Assembly (NCBI RefSeq): GCF_000875975.1
Contig: NZ_BAWW01000039.1
Span: forward strand, 33,023 to 97,022
Direction: 5' to 3'
Origin: Parachlamydia acanthamoebae
GTDB taxonomy: Bacteria; Chlamydiota; Chlamydiia; Chlamydiales; Parachlamydiaceae
Length of the DNA stretch: 64,000 nt
Shown: positions 17,357-27,259 of the stretch, one piece after another
Layout of the letters: the number at the start of each line of letters is the position of its first letter
Numbering within the stretch: position 1 is the stretch's first letter
The notes under the pieces: generated by a model
What the model saw: the letters and a program-made list of their open reading frames with translations, nothing else
Databases searched by the model: none
What the model was told of the DNA's origin: nothing
Translations under genes and position numbers: made by a program

Positions 17357-20300
17357 TTTTGGACTCCAGAATCATTTTTCTTTGCTTCAGAATAACTTGC
17401 GATCAGATTAAAAAAGAGGGGTACAAAAAATACGGCTAAGAATGTCGCAGCAATCATGCCCCCCATCACTCCCATACCAACAGAATGACGGCTATTTGCC
17501 CCTGCTCCAGAGCTAAACACAAGAGGAACTACCCCGAAGATAAATGTAAGAGAAGTCATCAAAATCGCTCTAAAGCGCAATCTTCCAGCTTCGATAGCGG
17601 CCTCTCTGATGGACATGCCTTCCTCATGCTTGATCATCGCAAATTCCACGATCAAAATCGCATTTTTAGCAGCAAGAGCAATAATCGTAATTAAACCGAT
17701 TTGAAAATAGATGTCGTTTGTCATTCCAGCCAACCACACAGACAGGAACGCTCCAAAAATTCCAAAAGGGATCGCTAAGACAATTACAAGAGGAATATTC
17801 CATCTTTCATAAAGACCGGCTAGTATTAAAAAAACCATTAAAAGACTAGCCATCAGCATTTTAGTTGAAGTTCCACCAGCGACCTTTTCTTGGTAGGATT
17901 CCCCTCCCCATGCAAATGCCATATCAGAGGGCAAGACTTCTTTGGCAACTTCTTCCATTATCCGCATGGCCTGCCCAGAGCTATATCCTGGAGCCGAGCT
18001 TCCATTAATTTTGGCAGAAGGAAAAGAATTGAATCGACTAACCAAATTAGGACCAGAAGTATTCTTTATCGTCACAAGCGACTTTAATGGAATCATTTGC
18101 CCTTGAGTGGATTTGACATAAATCTGTTCAATATCCAAAGGATTTTCACGTAACCGGGGCTGTGCCATAATCGTAACACGATAGACTCTTCCAAACATGT
18201 TAAAATTGTTTACATAAAATGACCCAAAAAAGCTTTGTAAAGAACTGTAAATTTCACTGATCGGTACACCGAGAGACCGTGCTTTGTCCCGATTAACATC
18301 CACATAAAGCTGCATGGCATTCGCATTAATTGTGGATATCAGGTTAACCAATTCGGGTCGTTGCTTCGCTTTTTCAATAAATTTCTCAGTAATCTCTTGC
18401 AGATGTGCATAATCCCCTTTTCCTCGATTCTCAATCCAAAATTCGAAACCGCCAATAGTTCCGAGTCCTTGAATGGCAGGGGGATTAAACAATAAAGCTT
18501 GCCCTTGTGCGATATGGCTATACTTTTTAGAGAGATCCATCAAAACAGCTTCGGCATGTTCTTTAGGATCTGTTCTTAATGCCCAATCTTTTAAAACTGT
18601 AAAACTGGATCCCTGATTTGTACGATTTAAGCTGTCAATAAAGCTAAAACCGGTTAATTCAAAAACCTCTTCAACGGCGGGATTTTGTAAGGCAATTTTT
18701 GCCGCCTCTGCGGAAACTTCCTCGGTACGATTTAGGCTGGCACCTTCGGGCATATTAATCATTGTAATCAGATACCCCTGATCTTCTTCAGGAATAAAAC
18801 TGGTGGGAATAATGTAAAAAAGAACACCTGTTAACCCACAAAAAATTAAAAAACTAAAAATCCCTGTCCAAGGATGATCAACAAGCCACTCTGCACCCTT
18901 AATGTAGAAATTGGTAAAGCGATCAAAAAAACGATCAAAAAGCTGAGTAAATTTTGAAGGGGTCTTTTGAGGCTTAATTAAAATAGCGGAAAGTGCAGGG
19001 CTCAAAGTCAATGCAACACACCCTGAGATAATGACAGAGACAGAAATTGTCAAAGCAAACTGCTTATATAACTGCCCGGTAATCCCTCCCAAAAACGCCA
19101 CAGGAAGAAACACGGCACATAAAACCAACACAATCGCAATAATCGGGGCTGTGACTTCTCGCATTGCCTGATGAGCCGCTTCGTTCGCAGAGGTCTTGAG
19201 CAGTCGCATGTTCCGTTCTACGTTTTCAATCACAACAATTGCATCATCCACCACAATTCCGATAGCTAAAACTATGCCGAATAGGGTCAATGTATTAATG
19301 GAAAGTCCCATGACAAGCATTCCTGCAAACGCTCCGACGATCGAAATAACCATGGCTTGTAAAGGAATAATGGTTAATCGAACATTCTGAAGAAAAACGA
19401 AAACAACCAAAGCAACAAGAAAACCTGCCTCAATAATCGTTTTTATGACTTCGTGAATAGAGGCATTCACAAATTTTGTGGTATCATAAGGGATGGAATA
19501 CGTAATCCCCTGTGGAAAATGACTGGCAATCTCCTCCATTTTATTTTTGATATTTTCAGCCACTTGTAAAGCATTTGCCCCAAACTGTTGATAAACACCA
19601 ATTGAAATAGTAGGGACACCGTTAAGCTTACTCACCACATTATAATTCTGAGCTCCCAATTGCGCATAACCCACATCTTTTAGATAAACCACAGAACCAT
19701 TTGGATTCGCTTTCAAAATGATCTGATTAAATTCCTCGGGTGTACTTAAACGCCCCGTACTTGTAATGGAAATGGTTAACTCTGTGGGCCCCGCAGTAGG
19801 AGGTTCGCCCAAACGTCCCACAGCATATTCTGAGTTTTGATCAATAATTGCATTGGCTACATCTTGTGTCGATAGCTCATATTTAACTAATAAAGCAGGG
19901 TCTAGCCATATTCTCATGGCGTAGGTGCGATCGTTAATAATCGAAACACTACTCACGCCAGGAGTTCGCTGAAGCTCTTCGACAATATTGACAGTGGCAT
20001 AGTTACTTAGAAAGATTTCATCATACCGATCATCTGGGGATTGAATTCCAATCGCAAGCAAAATAGCTGGCGTTTGTTTTAATATGGTAACACCACTCTT
20101 TTGAACTTCCGGGGGTAAAAGAGGCTGAGCAATGCTCGCTTGGTTTTGGACGTTAATCAAAGCTTCTTCAATATCAGATCCAATATTGAAAAAAACGTTT
20201 AAGCTATAGTCTCCCGTGTAGGAGCTATTGGAATACATATAGATCATGTTTTCCACATTATTGATCTGTTGCTCTAGCGGTGCAGCCACAGAATTTGCAA

Positions 20301-20472
20301 CCGTTTGAGCACTAGCTCCCGCATAAGATGTTTGCACATTAATTTGAGGGGGTAAAAGATTCGGGAATTGTTCAATTGGCAGAAAAAAAAGTGAAGCCAA
20401 ACCAGCAAGCAAAATAAAAATAGAGAAAACAGTTGAAAGAATCGGACGATCAATAAAAAAACTGGCTAACAT
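17353..20472 (-). CDS. RND multidrug efflux transporter (HAE1/AcrB family)
   Basis: 1039 residues, full length for HAE1 pumps. There are twelve membrane helices in two halves with two large periplasmic loops. It starts with FFIDRPILSTVFSIFI, typical of AcrB, and carries the proton-relay Asp-Asp in helix 4 (GIVVDDAIVVIENVER) and the matching AKNAILIVEFA in helix 10. It couples proton entry to drug export. It is flanked by its adaptor upstream (7-base gap) and its outer-membrane duct downstream, so the whole pump is in one transcript. No regulator gene is visible next to it. Confidence 0.97.
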   Translation of the reverse strand: MLASFFIDRPILSTVFSIFILLAGLASLFFLPIEQFPNLLPPQINVQTSYAGASAQTVANSVAAPLEQQINNVENMIYMYSNSSYTGDYSLNVFFNIGSDIEEALINVQNQASIAQPLLPPEVQKSGVTILKQTPAILLAIGIQSPDDRYDEIFLSNYATVNIVEELQRTPGVSSVSIINDRTYAMRIWLDPALLVKYELSTQDVANAIIDQNSEYAVGRLGEPPTAGPTELTISITSTGRLSTPEEFNQIILKANPNGSVVYLKDVGYAQLGAQNYNVVSKLNGVPTISIGVYQQFGANALQVAENIKNKMEEIASHFPQGITYSIPYDTTKFVNASIHEVIKTIIEAGFLVALVVFVFLQNVRLTIIPLQAMVISIVGAFAGMLVMGLSINTLTLFGIVLAIGIVVDDAIVVIENVERNMRLLKTSANEAAHQAMREVTAPIIAIVLVLCAVFLPVAFLGGITGQLYKQFALTISVSVIISGCVALTLSPALSAILIKPQKTPSKFTQLFDRFFDRFTNFYIKGAEWLVDHPWTGIFSFLIFCGLTGVLFYIIPTSFIPEEDQGYLITMINMPEGASLNRTEEVSAEAAKIALQNPAVEEVFELTGFSFIDSLNRTNQGSSFTVLKDWALRTDPKEHAEAVLMDLSKKYSHIAQGQALLFNPPAIQGLGTIGGFEFWIENRGKGDYAHLQEITEKFIEKAKQRPELVNLISTINANAMQLYVDVNRDKARSLGVPISEIYSSLQSFFGSFYVNNFNMFGRVYRVTIMAQPRLRENPLDIEQIYVKSTQGQMIPLKSLVTIKNTSGPNLVSRFNSFPSAKINGSSAPGYSSGQAMRIMEEVAKEVLPSDMAFAWGGESYQEKVAGGTSTKMLMASLLMVFLILAGLYERWNIPLVIVLAIPFGIFGAFLSVWLAGMTNDIYFQIGLITIIALAAKNAILIVEFAMIKHEEGMSIREAAIEAGRLRFRAILMTSLTFIFGVVPLVFSSGAGANSRHSVGMGVMGGMIAATFLAVFFVPLFFNLIASYSEAKKNDSGVQK

Positions 20473-20479
20473 GCGTGCA

Positions 20480-21661
20480 TTATTCCTTAGCAGAGGGAGT
20501 CGTTGAAGAAGATTTAGAAGGAGTCCAAGCCCCTTTCACATGCACAGGCACTCCGGGAAATACTTTATTTGTTCCATCCACGATTACTTTATCCCCTACC
20601 TCTAAACCATTAGTAATGATTTGGTAATCTCCATACCAATCTCCTACAGATACGTCTTGAGCAGCTGCATTCCCGTGCTTATCAATCAGATAAACAAACA
20701 TCCCTTCTTTTTTCTGCAACAAGGCTCGCCTTGGGACAAAAATCGCATTTGGACGTTCAATGCCATGTAGTTTAATGCGCATAAATTCGCCTGGACGAAT
20801 TTCTCCCAACGGATTAGGGAATACAGCTCTGACAAGAAGGGTTCCAGTACTTTGATCGTAAGTTGGGGAACCAAAATCAAGTCTCCCAACTTGTGGATAC
20901 ACAGATCCATCACTGAGAATGCCTTCTACTTGGTAATCATTATTTTTAGGAAGAGTCATCATTTCGAACTGAGGAACAGTAATGGTCTGCTTACTCTGCA
21001 TTTGTCTAATGCGTAGGATATCGTAATCAGACACACTAAAATACACCCAAATAGGATCTAAGACAGACACTGTTGTCAAAAGATTATTGACACCAGGAGT
21101 CACTAAAGCACCTTCTCGATAGTTGGATCGATCCGCATAACCAGTAATGGGAGACGTGATGGTGGTGTAACCTAAGTTAATCTCATTATCTAAAAGTGAT
21201 GCTTTAGCCGTTTGTAAGGCAGCTTCGACCGAAAGTTTATTGGCAATGGCATTATCTAAGTCTTTTTTGCTCGCAGCTTCTTGCTTATATAAAGGTTCTA
21301 AGCGTTGCACAGTTAACTTGGCATTTTCTAATAGAGCCTCTTGCTTCGCCACATCCCCTTTTGATTGCTCTACACGCGCTTGATATTGCTTAGGATCAAG
21401 TTGAAAAAGAAGATCTCCTTCATGTACGAGCTGACCTTCTTGATAAGCAATTTTATCCAAATAGCCTTCTACACGCGCTCTGATTTCTACGGGGTGTGAG
21501 CTTTGTGCGAAGCCAATATAGTCATACACAACTGGCAATGTTTTAGTTTCCACAACATAATCTGTCACATCAACCGGATTGACAGGAGCCTTTTCGACCT
21601 TAGAATCGCAGGAAAAAAGGCAAAAAGAAAGCAGAACAAGGAATAAAAAATGGCGTCGCAT
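20480..21661 (-). CDS. RND periplasmic adaptor (membrane fusion protein, AcrA/MexE type)
   Basis: 393 residues with a lipoprotein signal ending in LFSC (residue about 18), a lipoyl-type half motif (VEIRARVEGYLDKIAYQEGQLVHEGDLLF), a coiled-coil hairpin (QARVEQSKGDVAKQEALLENA) and the returning half with DRSNYREGALVTPG. The adaptor bridges the RND pump and the outer-membrane duct. It is the first gene of the operon; the intergenic space to the divergent-free upstream Nudix gene is under 100 bases. Confidence 0.95.
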   Translation of the reverse strand: MRRHFLFLVLLSFCLFSCDSKVEKAPVNPVDVTDYVVETKTLPVVYDYIGFAQSSHPVEIRARVEGYLDKIAYQEGQLVHEGDLLFQLDPKQYQARVEQSKGDVAKQEALLENAKLTVQRLEPLYKQEAASKKDLDNAIANKLSVEAALQTAKASLLDNEINLGYTTITSPITGYADRSNYREGALVTPGVNNLLTTVSVLDPIWVYFSVSDYDILRIRQMQSKQTITVPQFEMMTLPKNNDYQVEGILSDGSVYPQVGRLDFGSPTYDQSTGTLLVRAVFPNPLGEIRPGEFMRIKLHGIERPNAIFVPRRALLQKKEGMFVYLIDKHGNAAAQDVSVGDWYGDYQIITNGLEVGDKVIVDGTNKVFPGVPVHVKGAWTPSKSSSTTPSAKE

Positions 21662-21755
21662 GGCTATATCATTTGTTTTGTTTAAAGGATTAGCTATACC
21701 CCAATTTGCCTCAAAGTTGCACGAAAAAAATGAAAAGTTTTTTTATAGAGAGGAG

Positions 21756-22322
21756 TCAGATTTTATTTGCTAGATGGTGCATCAACTTATCTATGAATCT
21801 TCGCATATGCACATCTGAACGTTCGTAAGGAATCTGATCCCAATCATACCAACAGATTTGATGAAACTCATCTTTATCGTATTGAAGTGACTCATTGCTG
21901 TTTCCTTTGACAACATACCAAAGAGAAACATCTGTATGCAATTGGACACAACCAACCGTATCCGTCACCGTTAAAAAAAAGGGGTCATCGAAAAAAAAAT
22001 GGGCTTCGATTCCTAATTCCTCAATGATTTCTCGTTTCACTGTTTCTTTAGGATGTTCATTGCGTTCAACATGTCCACCGGGTGGTAGCCACAATTCTGA
22101 TTTTTTATGATCGACCATCAAAATTTTCTGACTGTTCTGGTCGAATACCACAAAATAAGAAACTAAATGGATGGCTGGATTTGCGGGTTTGAATAAACGA
22201 AAAAGCTGAGATCCAGAAGCAATCCAGTTTTGAGTAAATGCAATATGCTCTTTTTCTTGTTGGTCAAATGGTTTAATTGAAGTCACAATTTGTGAAATTG
22301 TGGACTGAATTGTATGCATCAA
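21756..22322 (-). CDS. Nudix hydrolase
   Basis: 188 residues. The Nudix box is complete: GGHVERNEHPKETVKREIIEELGIE (GX5EX7REUXEEXGU), preceded by the strand WLPPGGH. About 60 residues precede the domain, helical and without a known motif. The family hydrolyses nucleoside diphosphates linked to another group; the sequence does not tell which. It sits upstream of, and on the same strand as, the efflux operon, but the gap of about 94 bases suggests separate transcription. Confidence 0.92.
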   Translation of the reverse strand: MMHTIQSTISQIVTSIKPFDQQEKEHIAFTQNWIASGSQLFRLFKPANPAIHLVSYFVVFDQNSQKILMVDHKKSELWLPPGGHVERNEHPKETVKREIIEELGIEAHFFFDDPFFLTVTDTVGCVQLHTDVSLWYVVKGNSNESLQYDKDEFHQICWYDWDQIPYERSDVHMRRFIDKLMHHLANKI

Positions 22323-22402
22323 ATCAAAACCTTGTTATTTCCTTCCCCCTAGCATAAAAAAGCGAGAGTTTGATTAAAAGTGTTTTCAGACAAACATATA
22401 AG

Positions 22403-22432
22403 TTGACAACTTTCCTCAAAATTTTGTACACA
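22403..22432 (+). promoter_or_regulatory. Possible promoter for the deaminase operon
   Basis: A perfect TTGACA at 22403-22408 with a weak -10 (TACACA, 22427-22432) at 18 bases, about 94 bases before the ATG at 22526. The weak -10 keeps this tentative. Confidence 0.3.
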
Positions 22433-22525
22433 ACGATTCAATATTAACCATAGCTATTCAACTCCTACTAACATTACGAAAAGAGGAATAGCTTCTTTAG
22501 CAGAATCTTTATTTCTGGAGATTAA

Positions 22526-23011
22526 ATGAATAAAAAAAACCATGAAGAATTTATGAAACGTGCGATCGCACTAAGCAGAAAGGCTTCAATCGAAGAAAAA
22601 ACGGGAGGGGTTTTTGGTGCCGTAATTGTCAAAGATGGCAAAATCATTGCCGAGGGTTATAACCAGGTGCTTAAGCACAACGATCCCACATGGCACGCGG
22701 AAATGCATGCCATTCGAGAAGCTTGTAAAAAGTTAGGAAAGCCTCATTTAGAAGGATGTGATCTTTATACAAGTGCGGAGTGTTGTCCGATGTGTTTGTC
22801 TGCAGCCTATTGGGCACACATTGATCACATTTATTACGCAGCAACAACCCACGACGCCTTAAAATATGGAAACTTTGCAGATGTGGATATTTTAGAAGAA
22901 ATCCGCAAAGAACCCTCCGAAAGAAAAATCTCCTTTACCGAAATCATGCGTCCACAAGCTGTTGAAGTTTGGAAAGAGTTTGCTGAAATGCCTAACAAGG
23001 CGTTTTATTAA
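22526..23011 (+). CDS. guaD: Guanine deaminase-like cytidine-deaminase-fold enzyme
   Basis: 161 residues, matching bacterial GuaD in length (about 156). Zinc ligands and the catalytic Glu are in THWAEMHAI-like WHAEMHAIREA and in the PCxxC-type ECCPMCLSAAYWA. The following YYAATTHDALKYGNFADVDI resembles GuaD, including the domain-swapped C-terminal tail (EIMRPQAVEVWKEF). The reaction is guanine to xanthine. GGAG 9 bases before the ATG supports the start. Its stop abuts the amine oxidase start (1-base gap), so the three genes 22526-25260 form an operon. Confidence 0.82.
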   Translation: MNKKNHEEFMKRAIALSRKASIEEKTGGVFGAVIVKDGKIIAEGYNQVLKHNDPTWHAEMHAIREACKKLGKPHLEGCDLYTSAECCPMCLSAAYWAHIDHIYYAATTHDALKYGNFADVDILEEIRKEPSERKISFTEIMRPQAVEVWKEFAEMPNKAFY

Positions 23012-23012
23012 A

Positions 23013-24338
23013 ATGGATGTCATCGTCATTGGAGCCGGTTATGCCGGCTTAGCCTGTGCTTATGCACTCGCTCAAAAACATTGGAATGTTCTTTTACTAG
23101 AAGCATCACACAGACCCGGTGGACGTGCATTAGATTATAGCCTAACTGATTCTCATCCTGTAGAAATGGGCGGACAATACATTTGTAAAAGGCAAAAAAA
23201 AATTCATGCTCTTTTAAATGAATTTAGGATTCAAACGTACGAGACAGACAACGAAGGGCAACATTTTTTAAAAAATGATCGCCACAATTTTTTACCACTT
23301 GATTCCTTTCATATCCCTGATGAATTTAATGCTGCATTAAATCTGCTTGAAAAAATGACAAGACATGTCAGGTCATCCTCTGCTCAACATTGGAATTCAA
23401 TTACCTTCCAAGAATGGCTCAATCAAAGCTTGCAATCTCCAGATGCCAAGCAGTTGTTTCGTTTCATGATCAACCAAGGCTTTTCAGTCGAACCTGAAGA
23501 GGTGTCATTACTTCAAATGCTTTGGTTATTTAAAAGAAATTATGGGCTACCAACATGGACATTGGGAGGCGCTCAGGCCAGTCGAATCGAAGGAGGATCA
23601 CAAGCTCTTGCACATTGTCTTTCCGAATCTCTCGGAGAGCGCATTCATTATCGGCAAGCTGTCAAAACAATTATACAAAATCAAGAAGGGGTACAGGTCC
23701 AAACGGCTGATCAGCAATTTCATGCTCAAGCAGTTGTGGTTTGCATTCCACCTAATCGCGTTAAAACACTTGCGTTTGATCCGCCTCTCCCTCCGCGATA
23801 CGCTCAGATATTTGATGCGTTTCAAGTAGTGGGACAAACGCTGAAAATACAAGCTGTCTATGAAAAACCATTTTGGCGTCAACAAGGTTGGTCTGGTAAC
23901 GGAATCTCCTTAACTGATATTCCGATGTTAACGAATGACAATAGCCCTTTAAACTCTTCTTTAGGCGTTTTATCAGGAATGCTAACCGCTTCCGCAGCAT
24001 CAAAATGGATGTCCAAAGATCAAGAAGAAAGAAAAAATGCCGTTTTGCAGACATGGGCTCATGTTTTTGGAAAAGAGGCTTTAACTCCCCTTCAATATAA
24101 GGAACATGATTGGACAAATGATCCCTTTATCTCCTGTGGACAAGCTAGTTACTTATCTCCAAATGCTCCTCATGAAATTTTGGAAGATTCCGCTTTACCA
24201 AGAGTCAATCGCATTTTATGGGCTTCTTCTGAATTGGCAAAAGACTGGAGTGGGTGTTTAGAAGGTGCCATCTATGCCGGGGAGCAAGCGGCTCAAGAAA
24301 TAGCAATGGTCTTGGAGAGATCGTATGCCTCAATATAG
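23013..24338 (+). CDS. FAD-dependent amine oxidase
   Basis: 441 residues. The N-terminal dinucleotide-binding motif is VIVIGAGYAGLACAYALA followed by the acidic residue in LLLEASHRPGGRA, the amine-oxidase GG-doublet form. A second FAD segment occurs at the C terminus (LEGAIYAGEQAAQEI). It belongs to the monoamine oxidase/phytoene desaturase superfamily; the substrate is not evident. The start at 23013 is where the FAD motif begins, 1 base after the deaminase stop. Its stop overlaps the next gene by 14 bases. Confidence 0.88.
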   Translation: MDVIVIGAGYAGLACAYALAQKHWNVLLLEASHRPGGRALDYSLTDSHPVEMGGQYICKRQKKIHALLNEFRIQTYETDNEGQHFLKNDRHNFLPLDSFHIPDEFNAALNLLEKMTRHVRSSSAQHWNSITFQEWLNQSLQSPDAKQLFRFMINQGFSVEPEEVSLLQMLWLFKRNYGLPTWTLGGAQASRIEGGSQALAHCLSESLGERIHYRQAVKTIIQNQEGVQVQTADQQFHAQAVVVCIPPNRVKTLAFDPPLPPRYAQIFDAFQVVGQTLKIQAVYEKPFWRQQGWSGNGISLTDIPMLTNDNSPLNSSLGVLSGMLTASAASKWMSKDQEERKNAVLQTWAHVFGKEALTPLQYKEHDWTNDPFISCGQASYLSPNAPHEILEDSALPRVNRILWASSELAKDWSGCLEGAIYAGEQAAQEIAMVLERSYASI

Positions 24339-25260
24339 CGAGAATCCCATCATTCTCAGCATTCTAACAGAAATTCCCTCTCTTTCGGAATCGGCATTTA
24401 CGGATTGGCAAGCACATTTCAATTCCCAAATTGTCAATTTCTCAGGATTTATTAGCCTTGAATTTTTAGCCCCTACTAAAAAGGAAAAGCATTGGCAAAT
24501 TGTGCAAAGATTTTCTGATCAAGCGAGCGCATCCAAATGGAAGCATTCAAATCCTTATCAGGAACTATTAAAAGAACTCAGCAGTCTAGCTCCAGATGGC
24601 AAAATTGAAGAGATTCAGGTGGATGCGGCTAGCTTTGAAGGGGTAACAGAGATCATTATCACGGAAGTAAGCTCTGATCGGGTTGAGGATTACCGAAAAT
24701 GGACAGCAAAGATTCATCAAGCCGAAGCGAAGTTTGCTGGCTTTCGAGGCGTTTATATTCAATCTCCTGAGGAAAATCGAGGAAAGCATTGGATCACTTT
24801 ATTGCAATTTGACACGATGGAAAACTTAGACCAGTGGTTGAATTCTTCTGAAAGAAAGACGCTGTTAAATGAATCGGCCCCCTTTATCTCATCGCTTGAA
24901 ATCCATCGCGTCATCTCCCCTTTTGCCGGCTGGTTTGCTTCCATCGCAAAAGTCAGTGAAATCCCAGCTGTGTGGAAACAGACCATGATTGTGTTGCTTG
25001 TGCTCTTTCCTATTGTGATGTTGGAGATTAAATTCTTATCCCCATTCACCGCAGGCCTAAACCTTTCATTAGCCACATTCATCGGCAACATGATTAGCGT
25101 ATCACTGATTGCCTTTCCTTTAATGCCTCTTGCAATTGGACTACTCGGCTGGTGGCTATCGCCTGAAGGCCGAAATCGTCGACTCTATACGATCCTCGGC
25201 ACATGCCTTGTCATTGGGCTTTATCTTTTAGAAATTATGCTTTTTTGGGGTTCAAGCTAA
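24325..25260 (+). CDS. Tandem ABM-domain protein with a C-terminal membrane domain
   Basis: 311 residues. Two antibiotic-biosynthesis-monooxygenase-like (ABM, ferredoxin-like) repeats of about 95 residues are seen: residues 7-100 (FTDWQAHFNSQIVNFSGFISLEF) and 105-200 (EDYRKWTAKIHQAEAKFAGFRGVYI). Three hydrophobic helices follow (about 215-310). ABM domains act as small heme-degrading or quinone monooxygenases, or simply as dimeric folds. The fused ABM pair with membrane anchor recurs in bacteria without assigned function. It overlaps the amine oxidase by 14 bases and converges with aroDE, overlapping it by 26 bases. Confidence 0.8.
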   Translation: MPQYSENPIILSILTEIPSLSESAFTDWQAHFNSQIVNFSGFISLEFLAPTKKEKHWQIVQRFSDQASASKWKHSNPYQELLKELSSLAPDGKIEEIQVDAASFEGVTEIIITEVSSDRVEDYRKWTAKIHQAEAKFAGFRGVYIQSPEENRGKHWITLLQFDTMENLDQWLNSSERKTLLNESAPFISSLEIHRVISPFAGWFASIAKVSEIPAVWKQTMIVLLVLFPIVMLEIKFLSPFTAGLNLSLATFIGNMISVSLIAFPLMPLAIGLLGWWLSPEGRNRRLYTILGTCLVIGLYLLEIMLFWGSS

Positions 25261-27259
25261 AAAAATCTTGCGCACGCACACTGTAGAGGACATGCCGAGA
25301 TAAGGGATGTTCCAAGGACAATCGAGGGTGATCAAAGTCATCCTCTGGATGATGTTTCATTCCAATTTTTTCCATCACCTTTCTTGAGCGTTCATTTTGA
25401 ACAGTTGTGAATGAAACAATCTTATCAAGATGTAGTGTTTCGAATCCATATTGCAAAGCAGCCAACGCCCCCTCTGGAGCATAGCCTTTTCCCCAAAAAT
25501 CATAGGCGAGCCTCCATCCAATTTCAACAGCAGGAGTAAAACTGGCCTCAAAAAGAACTTTTGATAGTCCAATAAATCCAATAAAATCGGAAACGCCAGG
25601 GAGTGAAACCGCCCATAATCCCCATCCTTGTTCATCCATTTTTGAGATAATTCTTTGAGCTAATGCATCACTTTCTTCCCGTGTGAGCGTTGCTGGGAAA
25701 TACTCAAGGACTCGCGGATCTGCGTTGAGCTTAGCAAATGGCTCTAGATCACTCTCTCGCCAAGGGCGCAAGATTAATCGTTCGGTTTTGATCGAGCTTA
25801 AACTCGTCATGACCTTCTCCTCTAAAATTTTTTGGGATTTATTCCGATCCATTCGTTTAAACCATAATTTAAATTGTCCTAGCGCCTGGGCTATGAACAT
25901 CTGATAACCAAAAATTACCTGACAGCCTTTTTTTAAGGCATTTTCAAGGAACAATGATACTTTAGGCTTTGTTTTAATGTCCATGACAAGAACATGTGGA
26001 AGAATATCTTCAAAAGCAATAGGCATGGGCACAGACGTGCAGTTAATTAAAATATCGTATCCCACTTGTGCGCAAGCTGGCATCTCATGTAATCCTTTTC
26101 CCTGGCAACCAAATGCATGGGCGATTTCGTAGGCTTTTTCTGGAGATCGATTAATAACTGTAACCAAAGCCTTTTTCTGCACTGCTTCATAGGCAATTGC
26201 TCGAGCAGCACCTCCCGCTCCAATGATGACGACATGTTTCCCTTGAATTCCACATTTGGTCTCCAAAGCTTCCATAGCACCCATGCCATCCGTATTAAAA
26301 CCATAGATTTGATCCTCTTTAAATTGCAGGGTATTGACAGCCCCGATTTTTTCTGCCTTCACATCGAGGTGATCGATAAAGGACATGATGGATTTTTTTA
26401 GAGGCATTGTGACACTAAGTCCACGAATGGGCAATGCTTTGGCTAATTCGAGGAATGGGGATAACTCGGTACTTTTAACAGGAATTTTTACATAAACAGC
26501 ATCCATCCCACACGCTGCCAACACAGCGTTGTGTGTTTCATCGCTAATACTTAAATTAACTGGATCTCCGATCAATCCATAAATGGCGGTTTGGGATGTC
26601 AATGTGCGGTAGCGGTACTGCTCAATCAATAACTTTGCGGATAACTGTCCTAGAGGATTTTTGGGATCTTCATCAAGAGATGCAAATGTAAAAGGATGGT
26701 TAACAATAGGGCCTAAGATCCGACTGATTTGTCCATTAGGTCCCATGCTAATCGGAATCAGTTTTGCATTCTGATTTTTAGACCAAACCAGCAAGCGCAT
26801 CGTATCCACAGAGCTTTTAGCCGTCACAGCAATTTTATAAAAATGAGCTGGGATTTTTTGCATGTCTGCGTACAAATGATCGAAATTTTCGGGAGTCTCT
26901 TGCAAATTGTGATAAGAGAGGATTAACTGGATTTCTGGATGTAAAGAAGAAATATCTCTCACCACATCTTCAGGCATATGGCTTTCCAAATCTAAATAGA
27001 ACGGCTTTAATGCTGCGAGACGATAAATGTGCTCAACGCGGCTTTCTTCCGATTGATTGAAGTTTCCCCCCTGGGCCTGACTTCTCAAAGTAAAAATCAT
27101 CGGAATAGAAAAAATCGATTTTAATTCCAGCAAAGAGGTTTCATCCACATTTACAAAAAGGTCTAAACGTAATTCAACAAGATCGGCGTATGGCAAAGCC
27201 CTTTCAATCTGCTGGCGTGCTTCTAAGTACGTCGGCCCTTTAATGACGACACAAATCAT
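25235..27259 (-). CDS. aroDE: AroD-AroE bifunctional enzyme continuing in frame into a GNAT acetyltransferase
   Basis: 674 residues with three domains. Residues 1 to about 220 are a type I 3-dehydroquinate dehydratase (VELRLDLF; Schiff-base Lys in HFYKIAVTAKS). Residues about 225-480 are shikimate dehydrogenase (SISDETHNAVLAA, PLKKSIMSF, FNTDGMGA, NADP motif VVIIGAGGAARAIAYEA). Chlamydial AroDE is about 478 residues. Here no stop follows residue 483: the frame runs into MTSLSSIKTERLILRPW, a complete RimJ-type GNAT with loop DFWGKGYAPEGALAAL. The GNAT part has its own AGAGGAG and ATG (at 25810), so it may be made both as a fusion and alone. It is last in the shikimate operon and overlaps aroB by 20 bases. 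Confidence 0.92.
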   Translation of the reverse strand: MICVVIKGPTYLEARQQIERALPYADLVELRLDLFVNVDETSLLELKSIFSIPMIFTLRSQAQGGNFNQSEESRVEHIYRLAALKPFYLDLESHMPEDVVRDISSLHPEIQLILSYHNLQETPENFDHLYADMQKIPAHFYKIAVTAKSSVDTMRLLVWSKNQNAKLIPISMGPNGQISRILGPIVNHPFTFASLDEDPKNPLGQLSAKLLIEQYRYRTLTSQTAIYGLIGDPVNLSISDETHNAVLAACGMDAVYVKIPVKSTELSPFLELAKALPIRGLSVTMPLKKSIMSFIDHLDVKAEKIGAVNTLQFKEDQIYGFNTDGMGAMEALETKCGIQGKHVVIIGAGGAARAIAYEAVQKKALVTVINRSPEKAYEIAHAFGCQGKGLHEMPACAQVGYDILINCTSVPMPIAFEDILPHVLVMDIKTKPKVSLFLENALKKGCQVIFGYQMFIAQALGQFKLWFKRMDRNKSQKILEEKVMTSLSSIKTERLILRPWRESDLEPFAKLNADPRVLEYFPATLTREESDALAQRIISKMDEQGWGLWAVSLPGVSDFIGFIGLSKVLFEASFTPAVEIGWRLAYDFWGKGYAPEGALAALQYGFETLHLDKIVSFTTVQNERSRKVMEKIGMKHHPEDDFDHPRLSLEHPLSRHVLYSVRAQDFFSLNPKKA
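25808..25823 (-). promoter_or_regulatory. Internal ribosome-binding site and ATG inside aroDE
   Basis: AGAGGAG (complement of 25817-25823) stands 6 bases before an in-frame ATG at 25810-25808. It is one of the strongest ribosome sites in the window, placed exactly at the junction between the AroE part and the GNAT part. It would allow separate translation of a 190-residue acetyltransferase. Confidence 0.65.
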
